Shown here piece after piece: positions 24,646 through 34,783 of a stretch of DNA of 64,000 bases. The notes beneath the pieces are model-generated. The model did no database searches. It was given only the letters and a program-made list of their open reading frames with translations, and was not told where the DNA came from. The first letter of the stretch is position 1. Every line of letters begins with the position of its first letter. This DNA comes from Bradyrhizobium sediminis (GTDB lineage: Bacteria; Pseudomonadota; Alphaproteobacteria; Rhizobiales; Xanthobacteraceae). The stretch is taken from positions 4,772,001 to 4,836,000 of the forward strand of contig NZ_CP076135.1 of the NCBI RefSeq assembly GCF_018736105.1. Direction: 5' to 3'. The translations under genes and the position numbers were made by a program.

Positions 24646-25263
24646 TCACTTCGCCAACTCCTTCAGCCCCAGCCGGATGAGCTGCGCGGTCTCGGCATTT
24701 TCGCCGGCGCTGCGCGAGGCCGAGGCGATGGCGGCCGCCGCCTGCGGCTGGCCGTAGCCGAGATTGACCAAGGCCGAGATCGCGTCGGTGACCGGGCGCG
24801 GCGCGCGGTGATCGTCGATCGCGCCGGACAGATGCACCAGCGCCGGATCGACATTGGCGAAGCTGGGCGCCTTGTCCTTCAGTTCGGTGACGATGCGCTC
24901 GGCGACCTTGGGGCCGACGCCCGGGGTGCGCGTCACCGCGGCCTTGTCGCGCAGCGCAATGGCATTGGCGAGATCCGCCGGCGGCAAGGTCGAGAGCACC
25001 GCCAGCGCCACCTTGGCGCCGACGCCCTGCACGGTCTGCAGCAGCCGAAACCATTCGCGCTCGATGTCGCTGCGGAAGCCGAACAATCTGATCTGATCCT
25101 CGCGCACATAGGTCTCGATCGACAGCACCGCGGCATCGCCCGGCGAGGGCAGCGCCTGCAGCGTGCGCGACGAGCAATGCACCTGATAGCCGACGCCGCC
25201 GACGTCGAGGATCACATAATCCTCGCCGTAGGAATCGATCAGCCCTTTCAGTTTGCCTATCAT
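24646..25263 (-). CDS. ruvA: Holliday junction DNA helicase subunit RuvA
   Basis: This 205-residue protein binds four-way junctions as a tetramer and loads RuvB. It begins [28 protein letters not shown], and the helix-hairpin-helix motifs lie near [17 protein letters not shown] and [14 protein letters not shown]. The C-terminal domain that contacts RuvB ends [11 protein letters not shown]. Its ATG overlaps the ruvC stop by four bases. Confidence 0.97.
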   Translation of the reverse strand: MIGKLKGLIDSYGEDYVILDVGGVGYQVHCSSRTLQALPSPGDAAVLSIETYVREDQIRLFGFRSDIEREWFRLLQTVQGVGAKVALAVLSTLPPADLANAIALRDKAAVTRTPGVGPKVAERIVTELKDKAPSFANVDPALVHLSGAIDDHRAPRPVTDAISALVNLGYGQPQAAAAIASASRSAGENAETAQLIRLGLKELAK

Positions 25264-25787
25264 ATCCCGACCACCTTCAGCCGCAGCGCCGCGCTGCCGC
25301 GATGATGCGCGTGCGTAATCGCGATCGCCAGCGCGTCGGCGGCGTCGGCCGATTTCGGCTCGGCCTTCGGCAGCAGGATTTTCAGCATCGCCAGGATCTG
25401 GTTCTTGTCGGCATGGCCGGCGCCGACCACGGTTTTCTTCACCTGGTTGGGCGCGTATTCCGCAACCGAAATTCCGAACATCGCCGGCGCCAGCATCGCG
25501 ACCCCGCGCGCCTGCCCGAGTTTCAGGGTGGCGACGCCGTCCTTGTTGACGAAGGTCTGTTCGACCGCGGCTTCGGCCGGCTTCAGGTCGCCGAGCACGG
25601 CGGCAAGGCCCTCGTGAATCGCCAGCAGCCGGCTCGCCAGCGGCAGGCTGTCGGATGGTTCCACCGAACCGCAGCCGACGAAGGCGAGCCGGTTGCCGTC
25701 GATCTCGATCACGCCCCAGCCGGTGCGGCGCAGGCCCGGATCGATGCCCATGATGCGGACGGGATGGCGAATCGGCTGAGATGTCAT
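25260..25787 (-). CDS. ruvC: Crossover junction endodeoxyribonuclease RuvC
   Basis: This 175-residue nuclease resolves Holliday junctions. The catalytic acidic residues appear in [23 protein letters not shown] and the late [14 protein letters not shown]. The start MTSQPIRHP at 25787 is chosen over an upstream alternative because it gives normal length and leaves the repeat-like upstream sequence out. It heads ruvCA, with ruvB further on. Confidence 0.96.
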   Translation of the reverse strand: MTSQPIRHPVRIMGIDPGLRRTGWGVIEIDGNRLAFVGCGSVEPSDSLPLASRLLAIHEGLAAVLGDLKPAEAAVEQTFVNKDGVATLKLGQARGVAMLAPAMFGISVAEYAPNQVKKTVVGAGHADKNQILAMLKILLPKAEPKSADAADALAIAITHAHHRGSAALRLKVVGI

Positions 25788-25930
25788 GGGGTAGTGATAC
25801 CGCCGGAGCGTTTCGGGCGAAACAGAAACGGAACGCCGTACCCCGGGAATGCGCCGCATTCCATGCGGTCATGCGCGGGCATGACCCGCACATCCATCAG
25901 GCAGGAAAGGAATTCCGGAGGGATGGACTC

Positions 25931-26677
25931 CTACCCACCCATCTTAGCCATCAGCGCGTCGGAAACCTCGAAATTGGCGTAGACGTTCTGCACGTCGTCG
26001 TGCTCGTTCAGGAGGTCGATCAGCTTCAACAGCTTCTCGCCGGTCTCGTCGTCCACCGCCACGGTGTTCTGCGGCTTCCAGGTCAGCGCCGCCTTGCGGG
26101 CTTCGCCGAATTTCGCCTCCAGCGCCTTGGCGACGTCACGGAAGGTTTCCTGCGAGGCGTAGACCTCATGGCCGCTCTCGCTCGAGATCACGTCATCGGC
26201 GCCGGCCTCGATCGCCGCTTCCAGCATCGCATCGTCGGAGGCGACCTTGGCGTCGTATTCGATGATGCCGGTGCGGTCGAACATGAAGGAGACCGAGCCG
26301 GTTTCTCCGAGATTGCCGCCGGACTTGGTGAAGAAGGAGCGGATGTCCGACGCCGCGCGGTTGCGGTTGTCGGTCAGCGCCTCGACGATCACGGCGACGC
26401 CGCCCGGACCGTAGCCCTCGTAGCGGATCTCGTCGTAATTCTCGCTCTCGGTGCCGGTCGCCTTCTTCACTGCGCGTTCGATCGAGTCCTTCGACATGTT
26501 CTCCTGGCGGGCGGAGATGATCGCGGCGCGCAGCCGGGCGTTCATGCTGGGATCGGGCGCGCCCATCTTGGCGGCGACGGTGATTTCCCGCGCCAGCTTA
26601 GAGAACAGCTTCGATTTCTGGGCGTCCTGCCGGCCCTTGCGGTGCATGATGTTCTTGAATTGGGAATGTCCGGCCAT
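25931..26677 (-). CDS. yebC: YebC/PmpR-family protein
   Basis: This 248-residue protein begins [28 protein letters not shown] and contains [20 protein letters not shown] and [21 protein letters not shown], all family signatures. YebC proteins act as DNA-binding regulators or, in one subgroup, relieve ribosome stalling at proline stretches. It lies upstream of ruvCAB in the usual order; the 143-base gap contains a partial repeat-like segment (GCGGGCATGACCCGC). Confidence 0.95.
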   Translation of the reverse strand: MAGHSQFKNIMHRKGRQDAQKSKLFSKLAREITVAAKMGAPDPSMNARLRAAIISARQENMSKDSIERAVKKATGTESENYDEIRYEGYGPGGVAVIVEALTDNRNRAASDIRSFFTKSGGNLGETGSVSFMFDRTGIIEYDAKVASDDAMLEAAIEAGADDVISSESGHEVYASQETFRDVAKALEAKFGEARKAALTWKPQNTVAVDDETGEKLLKLIDLLNEHDDVQNVYANFEVSDALMAKMGG

Positions 26678-26878
26678 GCGGTCTCTTTCGGCGATTCGTC
26701 CGGGAGGAATGGGTGGAAGGCGCGGCGTTATAGGCCGCTAACCTTCCAAAATCAAAGATTTGCAGGGATTTTCGGTATGGCGGTAGTGGCTGCTGCCCGC
26801 TTAAGAGGCAGATATTAACCATGATTTCACGCCCAAGTGCGAGGATGCCGCTCTCCTTTCTCGTTCCGAGAGACGCTC

Positions 26879-28636
26879 ATGGCATTCGGTTTGTTTCGAA
26901 AACGGCCCGAACCGGCCGCGCCCGCGGTCGCTCCGGCGGTGGCGCCCCCCGCCGTTGCGGCCGCTGCGCCCGGTAATTCGGATAGCGATTCGGCCAGGGA
27001 AATCCTCGAACTGCTCGAACTCGAACTGGGCGCGATGATCCGCCAGCTCGAGCGCGCGGCCAATTCGGTCGCCGGCGGCGCCGAAGCCACGGCGGCCACG
27101 CTTTCCACCATCCGCCAGCGCACCGACGCCCTGACCGGGCGCACCAGCGCCGCGCAATCCACCGCTACCACCTTCTCGCAGGCCGCCGACCAGTTCACCC
27201 ATTCGGCACAAGGCATCGGGTCCCAGGTGCGCGACGCCAGCAAGCTGGCCGACCAGGCCGGCGAAGCCGCCCGCGAAGCCAGCCTCAATGTCGACCGCCT
27301 GAGGGAGTCCTCGGCCGCGATCGGCAATGTCGTCAATCTGATCGCGCAGATCGCCCGGCAGACCACGCTCTTGGCGCTCAACTCCACCATCGAGGCGGCA
27401 CGGGCGGGCACCGCCGGACGCGGTTTCGCGGTCGTCGCCACCGAGGTCAAGGCGCTGGCGGTGCAGACCCAGAACGCCACCGAGGAAATCTCGAAGAAGA
27501 TCGACGCGCTGCAGAAGGATGCCGCGGGCTCGGTCGATGCGGTGCACCGCATCTCGCTTGCGATCGAGGCGATCCGCCCGGTGTTCGAGAACGTCACCGG
27601 CGCAGTGGCGGAGCAGAATGAAACCACCAGCGCGATGTCCGACAACGCCGCCACCGCGTCGAACTTCATCGTCGCGGTCGGCGACAGCGCCGCCGAAATC
27701 GACAGCGCCACCAAGGAAGCCGAGACCCATGGCGAACGTGTCGCCAGCGCCGGCAAGGCCGTCACCATGTTCGCGCAGAAGCTCAAGTCGCGCTGCGCGG
27801 TGTTGCTGCGCCAGGACGAGCGCAAGGACCAGCACGCGAGCCTGCGACTGCCGTGCAATCTCCCAATAGACCTCCGGAGTGCGCGCGGCCCGGTCGCCGC
27901 CTCGGTCTACGAGATCGCCCGGGAAGGCATCCTGATCGGCGGACCGGAGGCCGAGAGGCTACCGCTGAATGAAACCCTCGACGCCACGATACACGGTATC
28001 GGCGCCTGCAGGATCCGCACCGGCGAACGGTCGAAGGCCGGCGTGCAGGCGCGATTCGAGCGGCCCGATGCCGCATTGGTCGAACAGATCGAAGACAAGC
28101 TCTGGTCGATCCAGGACGAAAACACCGAAGCCGTTACCAGCGCCATCGAAGCCGGCCGCGCGCTGACCAGGATTTTCGAGGACGGCGTCAGGAGCGGCGC
28201 CATCTCGATGGACGACATGTTCGACGAGAACTACGTCGAAATCCCCGGCAGCAATCCGGTGCAGCACCGCACCCGGATCCTGGACTGGGCCGATCGCGCG
28301 CTGCCGCCGTTCCAGGAGGCGTTCCTCACCAAGGACCCACGCATGGCGTTCTGCGTGATGATCGACCGCAACGGCTACCTGCCGGTGCACAACAAGCTCT
28401 ACTCGCATCCGCAGCGTCCCGGCGACGTCGCCTGGAACACCGCCAACAGCCGCAACCGCCGCATCTTCAACGATCCCGCAGGCCTCGCCGCCGGCCGCAA
28501 TCTGCGCGCCTACCTGATCCAGAGCTATGCGCGCGACATGGGCAACGGCAAGACCATCATGATGCGCGAGATCGACGTGCCGATCCGCGTCAACGGCCGC
28601 CACTGGGGCGGATTCAGGACGGCGTACAAGCTCTGA
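26879..28636 (+). CDS. Soluble methyl-accepting chemotaxis protein with PilZ-like and PAS-like C-terminal part
   Basis: This is a 585-residue cytoplasmic chemoreceptor with no transmembrane segment. A Pro/Ala linker (about residues 10-38) is followed by a coiled-coil signalling domain. Its hairpin tip is visible in [20 protein letters not shown] and [15 protein letters not shown] (about 163-200). Residues about 320-400 look PilZ-like ([13 protein letters not shown], then EGILIGGP). The last 170 residues form a PAS/Cache-like module with RNGYLPVHN and [11 protein letters not shown]. The start at 26879 is preferred over an earlier GTG. A cytoplasmic sensor coupling to CheA/CheW is expected. No other chemotaxis gene is in the window. 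Confidence 0.85.
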   Translation: MAFGLFRKRPEPAAPAVAPAVAPPAVAAAAPGNSDSDSAREILELLELELGAMIRQLERAANSVAGGAEATAATLSTIRQRTDALTGRTSAAQSTATTFSQAADQFTHSAQGIGSQVRDASKLADQAGEAAREASLNVDRLRESSAAIGNVVNLIAQIARQTTLLALNSTIEAARAGTAGRGFAVVATEVKALAVQTQNATEEISKKIDALQKDAAGSVDAVHRISLAIEAIRPVFENVTGAVAEQNETTSAMSDNAATASNFIVAVGDSAAEIDSATKEAETHGERVASAGKAVTMFAQKLKSRCAVLLRQDERKDQHASLRLPCNLPIDLRSARGPVAASVYEIAREGILIGGPEAERLPLNETLDATIHGIGACRIRTGERSKAGVQARFERPDAALVEQIEDKLWSIQDENTEAVTSAIEAGRALTRIFEDGVRSGAISMDDMFDENYVEIPGSNPVQHRTRILDWADRALPPFQEAFLTKDPRMAFCVMIDRNGYLPVHNKLYSHPQRPGDVAWNTANSRNRRIFNDPAGLAAGRNLRAYLIQSYARDMGNGKTIMMREIDVPIRVNGRHWGGFRTAYKL

Positions 28637-28637
28637 C

Positions 28638-29456
28638 CTACCAAAACCCCGGCAGCGTCGGCTCCAGCCTTCCGCCTTTTCGCACCGGCGCGATCTTGAG
28701 CGCCAGCCCGGTCTCGTCGTCGGTCTCGACCGCGACGCCGCTGAATGTCGCAGCACCCGCCGCCGGTTCGAAACGGCCCGAGGGAATGCCCGTCGTAAAA
28801 CGCCGCAGCGGCTCTTCCTTCTGCATGCCGATGATCGAATCGTAATCGCCGGTCATGCCGGCATCGGTCATGTAGGCGGTGCCGCCGGAAAGGATTTGGT
28901 GATCAGCGGTCGGCACATGGGTGTGGGTGCCGACCACGAGACTGGCGCGGCCGTCGCAGAAGAAGCCGATGCCCTGCTTTTCGCTCGACGCCTCGCAATG
29001 GAAATCGACCACGATGGCGTCCGCCGCCTCGCGCAGCGGACAGGCCTCGAGTTCACGGCCGATGACGGCGAACGGGTCGTCGAACGGCGTCATGAAGACG
29101 CGGCCGATGGCGTTGACGACCAGCGCGCGCTGGCCGTTCTTGGTGTCGACCAGCGCGGCGCCGCGGCCCGGCGTGCCTTTCGGAAAATTCGCCGGACGAA
29201 CCAGTCGCGGCGCCCGCTCGATGAACACCAGCGCCTCGCGCTGATCCCACGCGTGGTTGCCGAGCGTGACCGCATCGGCGCCGGCGTCGATGAATTCCTG
29301 GTAGATCGACTCGGTGATGCCGAAGCCGCCGGCGGCGTTCTCGCCATTGACGACGACGAGATCGAGCGCCCAGTCGCGGATCATGCCTGGCAGATGCTCT
29401 GAGATGGCGGTGCGCCCGGCCCTGCCGACCACGTCCCCGACGAAAAGAATACGCAA
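28638..29456 (-). CDS. YmdB-like metallophosphoesterase (TIGR00282 family)
   Basis: This 272-residue dimetal phosphodiesterase has MRILFVGDVVGRAGR, VVNGENAAGGFG, VTLGNHAWD, DFHCEASSEKQ and GTHTHVPTAD, all characteristic of the YmdB family. In Bacillus the family hydrolyses 2',3'-cAMP. Translation starts at TTG with a GGAG 8 bases upstream. It lies 4 bases after the 5-FCL stop, so both are one operon. Confidence 0.9.
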   Translation of the reverse strand: MRILFVGDVVGRAGRTAISEHLPGMIRDWALDLVVVNGENAAGGFGITESIYQEFIDAGADAVTLGNHAWDQREALVFIERAPRLVRPANFPKGTPGRGAALVDTKNGQRALVVNAIGRVFMTPFDDPFAVIGRELEACPLREAADAIVVDFHCEASSEKQGIGFFCDGRASLVVGTHTHVPTADHQILSGGTAYMTDAGMTGDYDSIIGMQKEEPLRRFTTGIPSGRFEPAAGAATFSGVAVETDDETGLALKIAPVRKGGRLEPTLPGFW

Positions 29457-29460
29457 GTTG

Positions 29461-30045
29461 TTAGCTCCGGAAATCGAACACTCGCGTTTCCGTTAGCACA
29501 TAATCCAGCGCCTCGTCGTGCGACAACGCAGGCACGGCCTCGATTTCCTGCGCGGCAAAGGCGAGGCCGATGGCCGTGATGGCTTTCGCCTTGCGCAAAT
29601 GCGCCAGGGTGTAGTCGTAATATCCGCCGCCATAGCCGATGCGATGTCCCAGCCGGTCGAATGCGGCCAGCGGCACCAGCATGATATCGGGAACGACTTC
29701 GGCGGCGGCGGGCGACGGCTCGGGGATGCCGAGCGGTCCGAGCATCAGCCGGTCGTCGGGAGACCAGGCGCGAAAGGCCAGCGACTTGCCGCGCGCGACG
29801 ATCGCCGGCAGCGCCAGCAGCACTCCCTCTGCGGCCAGCTTCCGCATCAGGGGAGCGGGATCGATCTCGCCGCGGATCGGCGAATAGCCCGAGACGATCG
29901 TGCCGGGCGCGATCTCGATCGGCAGCCCGCGTTTGGCGACGGCCTTTGCCGCGGCGTCGCGCTTCTTGTCGCTGAGCGCGTCGCGCCTGGCGAGAGCTGC
30001 GGTGCGGAGATCGGCCTTCGATCGCTCGGTCGGCAAAGTTGGCAT
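29461..30045 (-). CDS. 5-formyltetrahydrofolate cyclo-ligase
   Basis: This 194-residue enzyme converts 5-formyl-THF to 5,10-methenyl-THF with ATP. It has the family signature RIGYGGGYYDYTLAHLR (about residues 141-157) and the N-terminal KADLRTAALARRDAL. It lies downstream of the 6S RNA gene and zapA, the classic ygfA arrangement. Co-transcription with 6S RNA is seen in many Proteobacteria and may occur here, although a repeat separates the two. Confidence 0.94.
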   Translation of the reverse strand: MPTLPTERSKADLRTAALARRDALSDKKRDAAAKAVAKRGLPIEIAPGTIVSGYSPIRGEIDPAPLMRKLAAEGVLLALPAIVARGKSLAFRAWSPDDRLMLGPLGIPEPSPAAAEVVPDIMLVPLAAFDRLGHRIGYGGGYYDYTLAHLRKAKAITAIGLAFAAQEIEAVPALSHDEALDYVLTETRVFDFRS

Positions 30046-30081
30046 CCAGCGCTATGCTTCGCCGTAACCGTCCGCCTCGCT

Positions 30082-30181
30082 GTCATCACCCGCCAAAGCG
30101 GGCGATCCAGCATTCCAGAACGCCTGCGAAGGAACCGCGAAGCCGCGGCGTACTGGATACCCCGCTTGCGCGGGGCATGAC
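30082..30181. repeat. Mosaic palindromic repeat, family A copy 1
   Basis: This 100-bp element runs from GTCAT to ATGAC. The first arm is GTCATCACCCGC...GCGGGCGATCCA and the second is TGGATACCCCGC...GCGGGGCATGAC, so two hairpins face each other. It lies between 6S RNA and the 5-FCL gene. The same plan recurs at 40935, 47856, 56080 and 57659. Confidence 0.8.
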
Positions 30182-30229
30182 GGGAGGAGTCGACGGGACC
30201 TACTGAAATAACTCGACGGCAAAAACAAA

Positions 30230-30402
30230 AGTGCGAAGCCGCGATGGCCGTTGAAGCACTCGATCCCGGAGTTCCCTACGAAAGTAGGTGGGCACCATGT
30301 GACCGGATCCACGGACCCGGCCAGGGACAGTTCCCTTAAGGATCGATAAGGCCCCGGGGATATATGGCTCCTGACGCGCGACACAGCTTCGCCCTGCCAA
30401 TG
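30230..30402 (-). ncRNA. ssrS: 6S RNA
   Basis: The gap between zapA and 5-FCL is the conserved place for 6S RNA, and this stretch folds as expected. The ends GCGAAGC (near 30387) and GGCTTCGC (near 30235) pair to form the closing stem. The middle shows GGGCCTTATCGATCC, AACTGTCCCTGGCCGGGTCC, and GTGCCCACCTAC before GTAGGGAACTCC, giving an open bulge flanked by GC stems. A T-rich run (TTTTGTTTTTG) follows the 3' end. 6S RNA mimics an open promoter and sequesters sigma-70 RNA polymerase. The ends are approximate. Confidence 0.82.
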
Positions 30403-30534
30403 TAGACACGACGGGACCAAACCGCCAGCGCTAACGGGGGCTTTGGTCAACCAATCGCCACCCCCGCGGCCGATTCCAAGGTTCGGCACCTGCCTCTCAA
30501 CGCCATTGCGAGCGCAAGCGAAGCAATGACGGAA

Positions 30535-30918
30535 TTACCCAATCGCGACGCCGCCGCCGATGGTGCGGTTGAGGACCTGGGTGGTCTTCTCGATGCGTTC
30601 GGCCGCGGAGTTCAGCGCATTGGCCACCGCGATCTGCGTCGCCTTGGCGCGATCGGCCGCGGCGACGCGGACGTCGCGCAAGGCGACGAGTTCTTCCTCG
30701 AGATTGCGGATGCGCTGGCCGGAGTCGAGCAATTCGTCGCATACAGTCAGCGCCGCCATCACGGTCAGGCGCGCGTCGCCGATCTCGCCGAACTTGCCGC
30801 GCAGGCTCTGGATCCGCGATTCCAGGCTCTCGGCGAGCTTCAGAAGCCGCACCTCCTGGCCTTCCTCGCAAGCCATCCGGTATTGCCGGCCGTTGATGGT
30901 GACGTTGATATGGCTCAT
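30535..30918 (-). CDS. zapA: Cell division protein ZapA
   Basis: This 127-residue protein begins MSHINVTINGRQYRMACEEGQEVRLLKLAESLE and continues with a coiled coil (about residues 60-110). ZapA cross-links FtsZ filaments at the division ring. Its start overlaps the stop of the upstream DUF4164 gene by 4 bases. It is followed by 6S RNA, as in many Proteobacteria. Confidence 0.93.
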   Translation of the reverse strand: MSHINVTINGRQYRMACEEGQEVRLLKLAESLESRIQSLRGKFGEIGDARLTVMAALTVCDELLDSGQRIRNLEEELVALRDVRVAAADRAKATQIAVANALNSAAERIEKTTQVLNRTIGGGVAIG

Positions 30919-31235
30919 CCGTCTTCTCCGGGATCGAGTACCGTGCGGATGGTGCTGATCGCCGCATCCAGCCGGTCGGCGATCTCGCGATTGGCGCGCT
31001 CCAGCCGGCGCGACTTCACCAGCGATCCGTCGAGTTCGTCGGCAAGCCGCGACCGGTCGGCGCCGAGCGCCTGAATCCGGGCCGCCAACTCGTTCTCGTC
31101 ACGATCGGCTTCGCGCCGGCGCTCGACCGCACTCTCCAACGCATCGAGCGCCGACATCAGCCGCCGCGTCGCGGCGTCGATATCGGCGAAGACCGGCTCG
31201 GCGTGGCCGGCGCCATTGGCAGGACGATCGCTCAT
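30915..31235 (-). CDS. DUF4164 coiled-coil protein
   Basis: This 106-residue protein is predicted to be largely coiled coil (about residues 20-95) with many Arg, Glu and Leu residues. The start MSDRPANG is chosen because upstream codons are non-conserved in look and run into the tkt leader. It is translationally coupled to zapA. In Rhizobiales, DUF4164 commonly precedes zapA; a role in division is likely but not demonstrated. Confidence 0.8.
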   Translation of the reverse strand: MSDRPANGAGHAEPVFADIDAATRRLMSALDALESAVERRREADRDENELAARIQALGADRSRLADELDGSLVKSRRLERANREIADRLDAAISTIRTVLDPGEDG

Positions 31236-31521
31236 GACAGACTGCGCGGACCTTTCATGAGCCGGCCGGGGCGCAAAATCCGCGATCCGGCAAGCGTTTA
31301 AGGGGAGAAATTTACGTGGCAAGCGAGGCCAGCGCAACGCCGCTTAGAAGCTATGCACCGCTAAGCAACTTTTCGCACCGGAAGCGCCCTTCCTCGCCTT
31401 GGACTCGGGGAACCGAGATGCTATCCAGCCCCTGACTTCCCGTTGCCTTCCGGCACTAACCGCGGCATTCGCACAGGTTGCGGATCGCCACCAAGCACCT
31501 CATTTCAAGCGGATTTTCAAC

Positions 31522-33504
31522 ATGACGCAGGTTCATTCCCGTATGGCCAATGCGATCCGTGGGCTCGCAATGGACGCCGTCGAGAAGGCGAAATCCGGCC
31601 ATCCCGGCCTGCCCATGGGCGCCGCCGACATCGCCACCGTGCTGTTCACACAGTTCCTGAAATACGACGCCGCCGACCCGAAATGGCCGGACCGCGACCG
31701 CTTCGTGCTGTCGGCCGGGCACGGCTCGATGCTGCTGTATGCGCTGCTGTACCTGACCGGCGACAAGGACATGACGCTCGACCAGATCAGGAATTTCCGT
31801 CAGCTGGGATCGCTGACGCCGGGACACCCGGAAAACTTCCACACCAGGGGCGTCGAGACCACGACCGGCCCGCTCGGCCAGGGCATCGCGACCTCGGTCG
31901 GCATGGCGCTGGCGGAAAAGATGCTGGCCGCCGAATTCGGCAAGAAGATCGTCAGCCATCACACCTATGTGCTCGCCTCCGACGGCGACCTGATGGAGGG
32001 CGTATCGCAGGAAGCGATCGCGATGGCCGGCCACTGGAAGCTCAACAAGCTGATCGTGCTATACGACGACAACGGCATTTCGATCGACGGCCCGACTTCG
32101 ATCGCCGACTCGGTCGACCAGGTGAAGCGGTTCAAGTCGGCCGGCTGGGCCGCCGAGCGCATCGACGGCCACGATCCCAAGGCGATTGCCGCGGCGATCG
32201 CGCGGGCGCAGAAGTCCAACAAGCCGTCGCTGATCGCCTGCAAGACCACGATCGGCTTTGGTGCGCCGAACAAGGCCGGCACCGCGAAGGTCCATGGCGA
32301 AGCGCTCGGCGCCGATGAACTGAAGGCCGCCAAGGAAAAACTCGGCATTTCGCTCGATCCGTTCTCGGTGCCGGAGGACGTGCTGAAGGCCTGGCGCCAG
32401 GCCGGCAGCCGCAGCAGCGCCGCGCGCAAGGATTGGGAAGCGCAGTTCGCGCAGCTCGGCAACCGCAAGCGCGCCGAGTTCGAACGCCGTATGCGGCACG
32501 AGCGGCCGGCTTCGCTGGCCAAGGCGCTGAAGGCCCACAAGAAGGCGCTGATCGAGACGCCCCTGACGGCCGCCACCCGCAAATCATCGGAGGCTGCGAT
32601 CGAGGCGATCGCAGCGGCGATGCCGATGGAATTCCTGGCAGGCTCCGCCGACCTCACCGGCTCCAACAACAACAAGGCGAAATCCGCGGTCGCCTTCTCC
32701 GCCAAGACGCCGAAGGGCCGCTTCATCCATTACGGCATCCGCGAGCACGGCATGGCATCCGCTATGAACGGCATCTTCCTGCATGGCGGTTTCGCGCCGA
32801 ACGGCGCCACGTTCCTGGTATTCACCGACTATGCCCGTCCGGCGATGCGGCTTGCGGCGCTGATGGGGGCCGGGGTCGTCTACGTGATGACCCATGATTC
32901 CATCGGCCTCGGCGAAGACGGACCGACGCACCAGCCGGTCGAGCATCTCGCCGCGCTGCGCGCCATTCCCAATATGCGCGTGTTCCGGCCCTGCGACGCG
33001 ATCGAGGTGGCGGAGTGCTGGGAACTGGCGCTGAACCGCACCGACGGCCCGACTGTGCTGGCGCTGACCCGCCAGAACCTGCCGCAATTGCGCAACTCGA
33101 CGCCATCAGAGAATCCCTGCAGCCACGGCGCCTACGAACTGATTGCCGCCCAGGGCGAGGCCAAGGTCTCGCTGTTCGCCTCCGGTTCTGAGGTCGAGAT
33201 TGCGACTGCGGCGCAGAAGCAGCTGGCCGAGCGCGGCATCGCGTCGCGGGTGGTGTCGGTGCCCTCGCTCGAATTGCTGCTGGCGCAACCGGCGGACCGC
33301 CAAAAGGCGGTGATCGGCAATGCGCCGGTCAAGATCGCGATCGAGGCCGCGGTCCGGTTCGGCTGGGATGCCGTGATCGGGCACGATGGTGAATTTATCG
33401 GCATGCACGGCTTCGGCGCCAGCGCGCCCGCCAAGGAGCTTTACAAGCACTTCGGAATTACCGCCGAGGCTGCGGTTAACGCTGCCCTGAAGCGCCTGGC
33501 GTGA
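31522..33504 (+). CDS. tkt: Transketolase
   Basis: This 660-residue thiamine-diphosphate enzyme moves two-carbon ketol units in the pentose-phosphate and Calvin pathways. It has the substrate loop [11 protein letters not shown], the ThDP-binding [14 protein letters not shown]...DDN (about residues 153-185), and the C-terminal [12 protein letters not shown] and [14 protein letters not shown] segments. The start at 31522 is preferred to an upstream frame because it gives the family N terminus [16 protein letters not shown]. It begins a rightward block of central-carbon genes; the 286-base gap before it shows no clear element. Confidence 0.96.
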   Translation: MTQVHSRMANAIRGLAMDAVEKAKSGHPGLPMGAADIATVLFTQFLKYDAADPKWPDRDRFVLSAGHGSMLLYALLYLTGDKDMTLDQIRNFRQLGSLTPGHPENFHTRGVETTTGPLGQGIATSVGMALAEKMLAAEFGKKIVSHHTYVLASDGDLMEGVSQEAIAMAGHWKLNKLIVLYDDNGISIDGPTSIADSVDQVKRFKSAGWAAERIDGHDPKAIAAAIARAQKSNKPSLIACKTTIGFGAPNKAGTAKVHGEALGADELKAAKEKLGISLDPFSVPEDVLKAWRQAGSRSSAARKDWEAQFAQLGNRKRAEFERRMRHERPASLAKALKAHKKALIETPLTAATRKSSEAAIEAIAAAMPMEFLAGSADLTGSNNNKAKSAVAFSAKTPKGRFIHYGIREHGMASAMNGIFLHGGFAPNGATFLVFTDYARPAMRLAALMGAGVVYVMTHDSIGLGEDGPTHQPVEHLAALRAIPNMRVFRPCDAIEVAECWELALNRTDGPTVLALTRQNLPQLRNSTPSENPCSHGAYELIAAQGEAKVSLFASGSEVEIATAAQKQLAERGIASRVVSVPSLELLLAQPADRQKAVIGNAPVKIAIEAAVRFGWDAVIGHDGEFIGMHGFGASAPAKELYKHFGITAEAAVNAALKRLA

Positions 33505-33566
33505 GGGTCGTTCACGGTTGAGCTTGCCCGGAAAAAGGACTAGGAAACCGTCATCTTGACCGTTCT

Positions 33567-33585
33567 CGCCCGGCCGAACCGGGCG
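33567..33585. terminator. Hairpin between tkt and gap
   Basis: CGCCCGG and CCGGGCG pair perfectly around CCGAA, 63 bases after the tkt stop and 69 before gap. No U-tract follows, so it may attenuate or stabilise RNA rather than end it. Confidence 0.35.
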
Positions 33586-33653
33586 ATCCGCCGTAACAAC
33601 CTCCGTGGACATGCGCCGCGGGGTTGGAACCAGCTATCAGAGGAGAAACGAGC

Positions 33654-34661
33654 ATGACAATCCGGGTCGCGATCAACGGGTTTGGCCGCATCGGCCGCAA
33701 CGTGCTGCGCGCCATCGCCGAGTCGGGCCGTAAGGATATTGAGGTCGTCGGCATCAACGATCTCGGCCCGGTCGAGACCAACGCCCATCTGTTGCGCTTC
33801 GATTCCGTGCATGGCCGTTTCCCAGGCACCGTGACCGTGGACGGCGACTCGATCAGCCTCGGCGACGGCAAGATCAGGGTCTCCGCCGAGCGCGATCCGT
33901 CCAAGCTGCCCTGGAAGGAACTCGGCGTCGACATCGCGCTGGAATGCACCGGCATCTTCACCGCCAAAGACAAGGCCTCCGCGCACCTGACCGCCGGCGC
34001 CCAGCGCGTGCTGGTCTCGGCGCCAGCCGATAACGCCGACGCGACCGTCGTCTACGGCGTCAACCACGACACGCTGACCAAGGACCACCTGGTCGTCTCC
34101 AACGGCTCCTGCACCACCAATTGCCTCGCGCCCGTCGCCAAGGTGCTGCACGACACCGTCGGCATCGAGACCGGATTCATGACCACGATCCACGCCTATA
34201 CCGGCGACCAGCCGACGCTCGACACCCTGCACAAGGATCTCTATCGCGGCCGCGCCGCGGCGATGTCGATGATCCCGACCTCGACGGGCGCCGCGAAAGC
34301 GATCGGCCTGGTGTTGCCGGAACTGAACGGCAAGCTCGACGGCGTCTCGGTCCGCGTCCCCGTCCCGAACGTCTCGGTGATCGATCTCAAGATCGTCGCG
34401 CAACGCAAGACCACCAAGGAAGAGATCAACGAGGCGATGAAGCGCGCGAGCGAGCAGCAGCTCAAGGGTATCCTTGGCTACACCACCGCGCCCAATGTCT
34501 CGATCGACTTCAACCACGACCCGCATTCCGCGACGTTCCACATGGACCAGACCAAGGTGCAGAACGGCACGCTGGTGCGGGTGATGGCGTGGTACGATAA
34601 TGAGTGGGGGTTCTCGAACCGCATGGCCGACACCGCCGTGGCGATGGGGAAGAAGCTGTAA
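33654..34661 (+). CDS. gap: Glyceraldehyde-3-phosphate dehydrogenase, type I
   Basis: This 335-residue enzyme has the NAD-binding [14 protein letters not shown] at its N terminus and the catalytic [13 protein letters not shown] with Cys153. The late [15 protein letters not shown] is also diagnostic. AGAGGAG lies 8 bases before the chosen ATG. It acts in glycolysis/gluconeogenesis together with the adjacent pgk and aldolase genes. Confidence 0.97.
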   Translation: MTIRVAINGFGRIGRNVLRAIAESGRKDIEVVGINDLGPVETNAHLLRFDSVHGRFPGTVTVDGDSISLGDGKIRVSAERDPSKLPWKELGVDIALECTGIFTAKDKASAHLTAGAQRVLVSAPADNADATVVYGVNHDTLTKDHLVVSNGSCTTNCLAPVAKVLHDTVGIETGFMTTIHAYTGDQPTLDTLHKDLYRGRAAAMSMIPTSTGAAKAIGLVLPELNGKLDGVSVRVPVPNVSVIDLKIVAQRKTTKEEINEAMKRASEQQLKGILGYTTAPNVSIDFNHDPHSATFHMDQTKVQNGTLVRVMAWYDNEWGFSNRMADTAVAMGKKL

Positions 34662-34672
34662 CTCTTATGATG

Positions 34673-34768
34673 CTCATGGTTCGAGACGCGCGCCGAGAGG
34701 CGCGCTCCTCACCATGAGGGAACCTCATCCTGAGGAGCCGAGCGCAGCGAGGCGTCTCGAAGGATGGC
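34673..34768. repeat. Composite palindromic repeat, family B, in the gap-pgk gap
   Basis: Two hairpin-forming halves fill almost the whole intergenic space. The first pairs CTCATGGT...GCGCGCC with GGCGCGC...ACCATGAG (34673-34718). The second pairs CCTCATCCTGAGGAGCC with a partner that includes GGCGTCTCGAAGGATGG (to 34768). It ends 15 bases before pgk. The motif looks like a widespread repeat of Bradyrhizobium genomes, as I remember it. Confidence 0.75.
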
Positions 34769-34783
34769 CACACGAGACGCTCG

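Noticed and set aside
25788..25930. A further family A repeat between ruvC and yebC
   Set aside because: Only a fragment resembling one stem (GCGGGCATGACCCGC) is present, without the paired ATCCA/TGGAT arms, so it was not counted.
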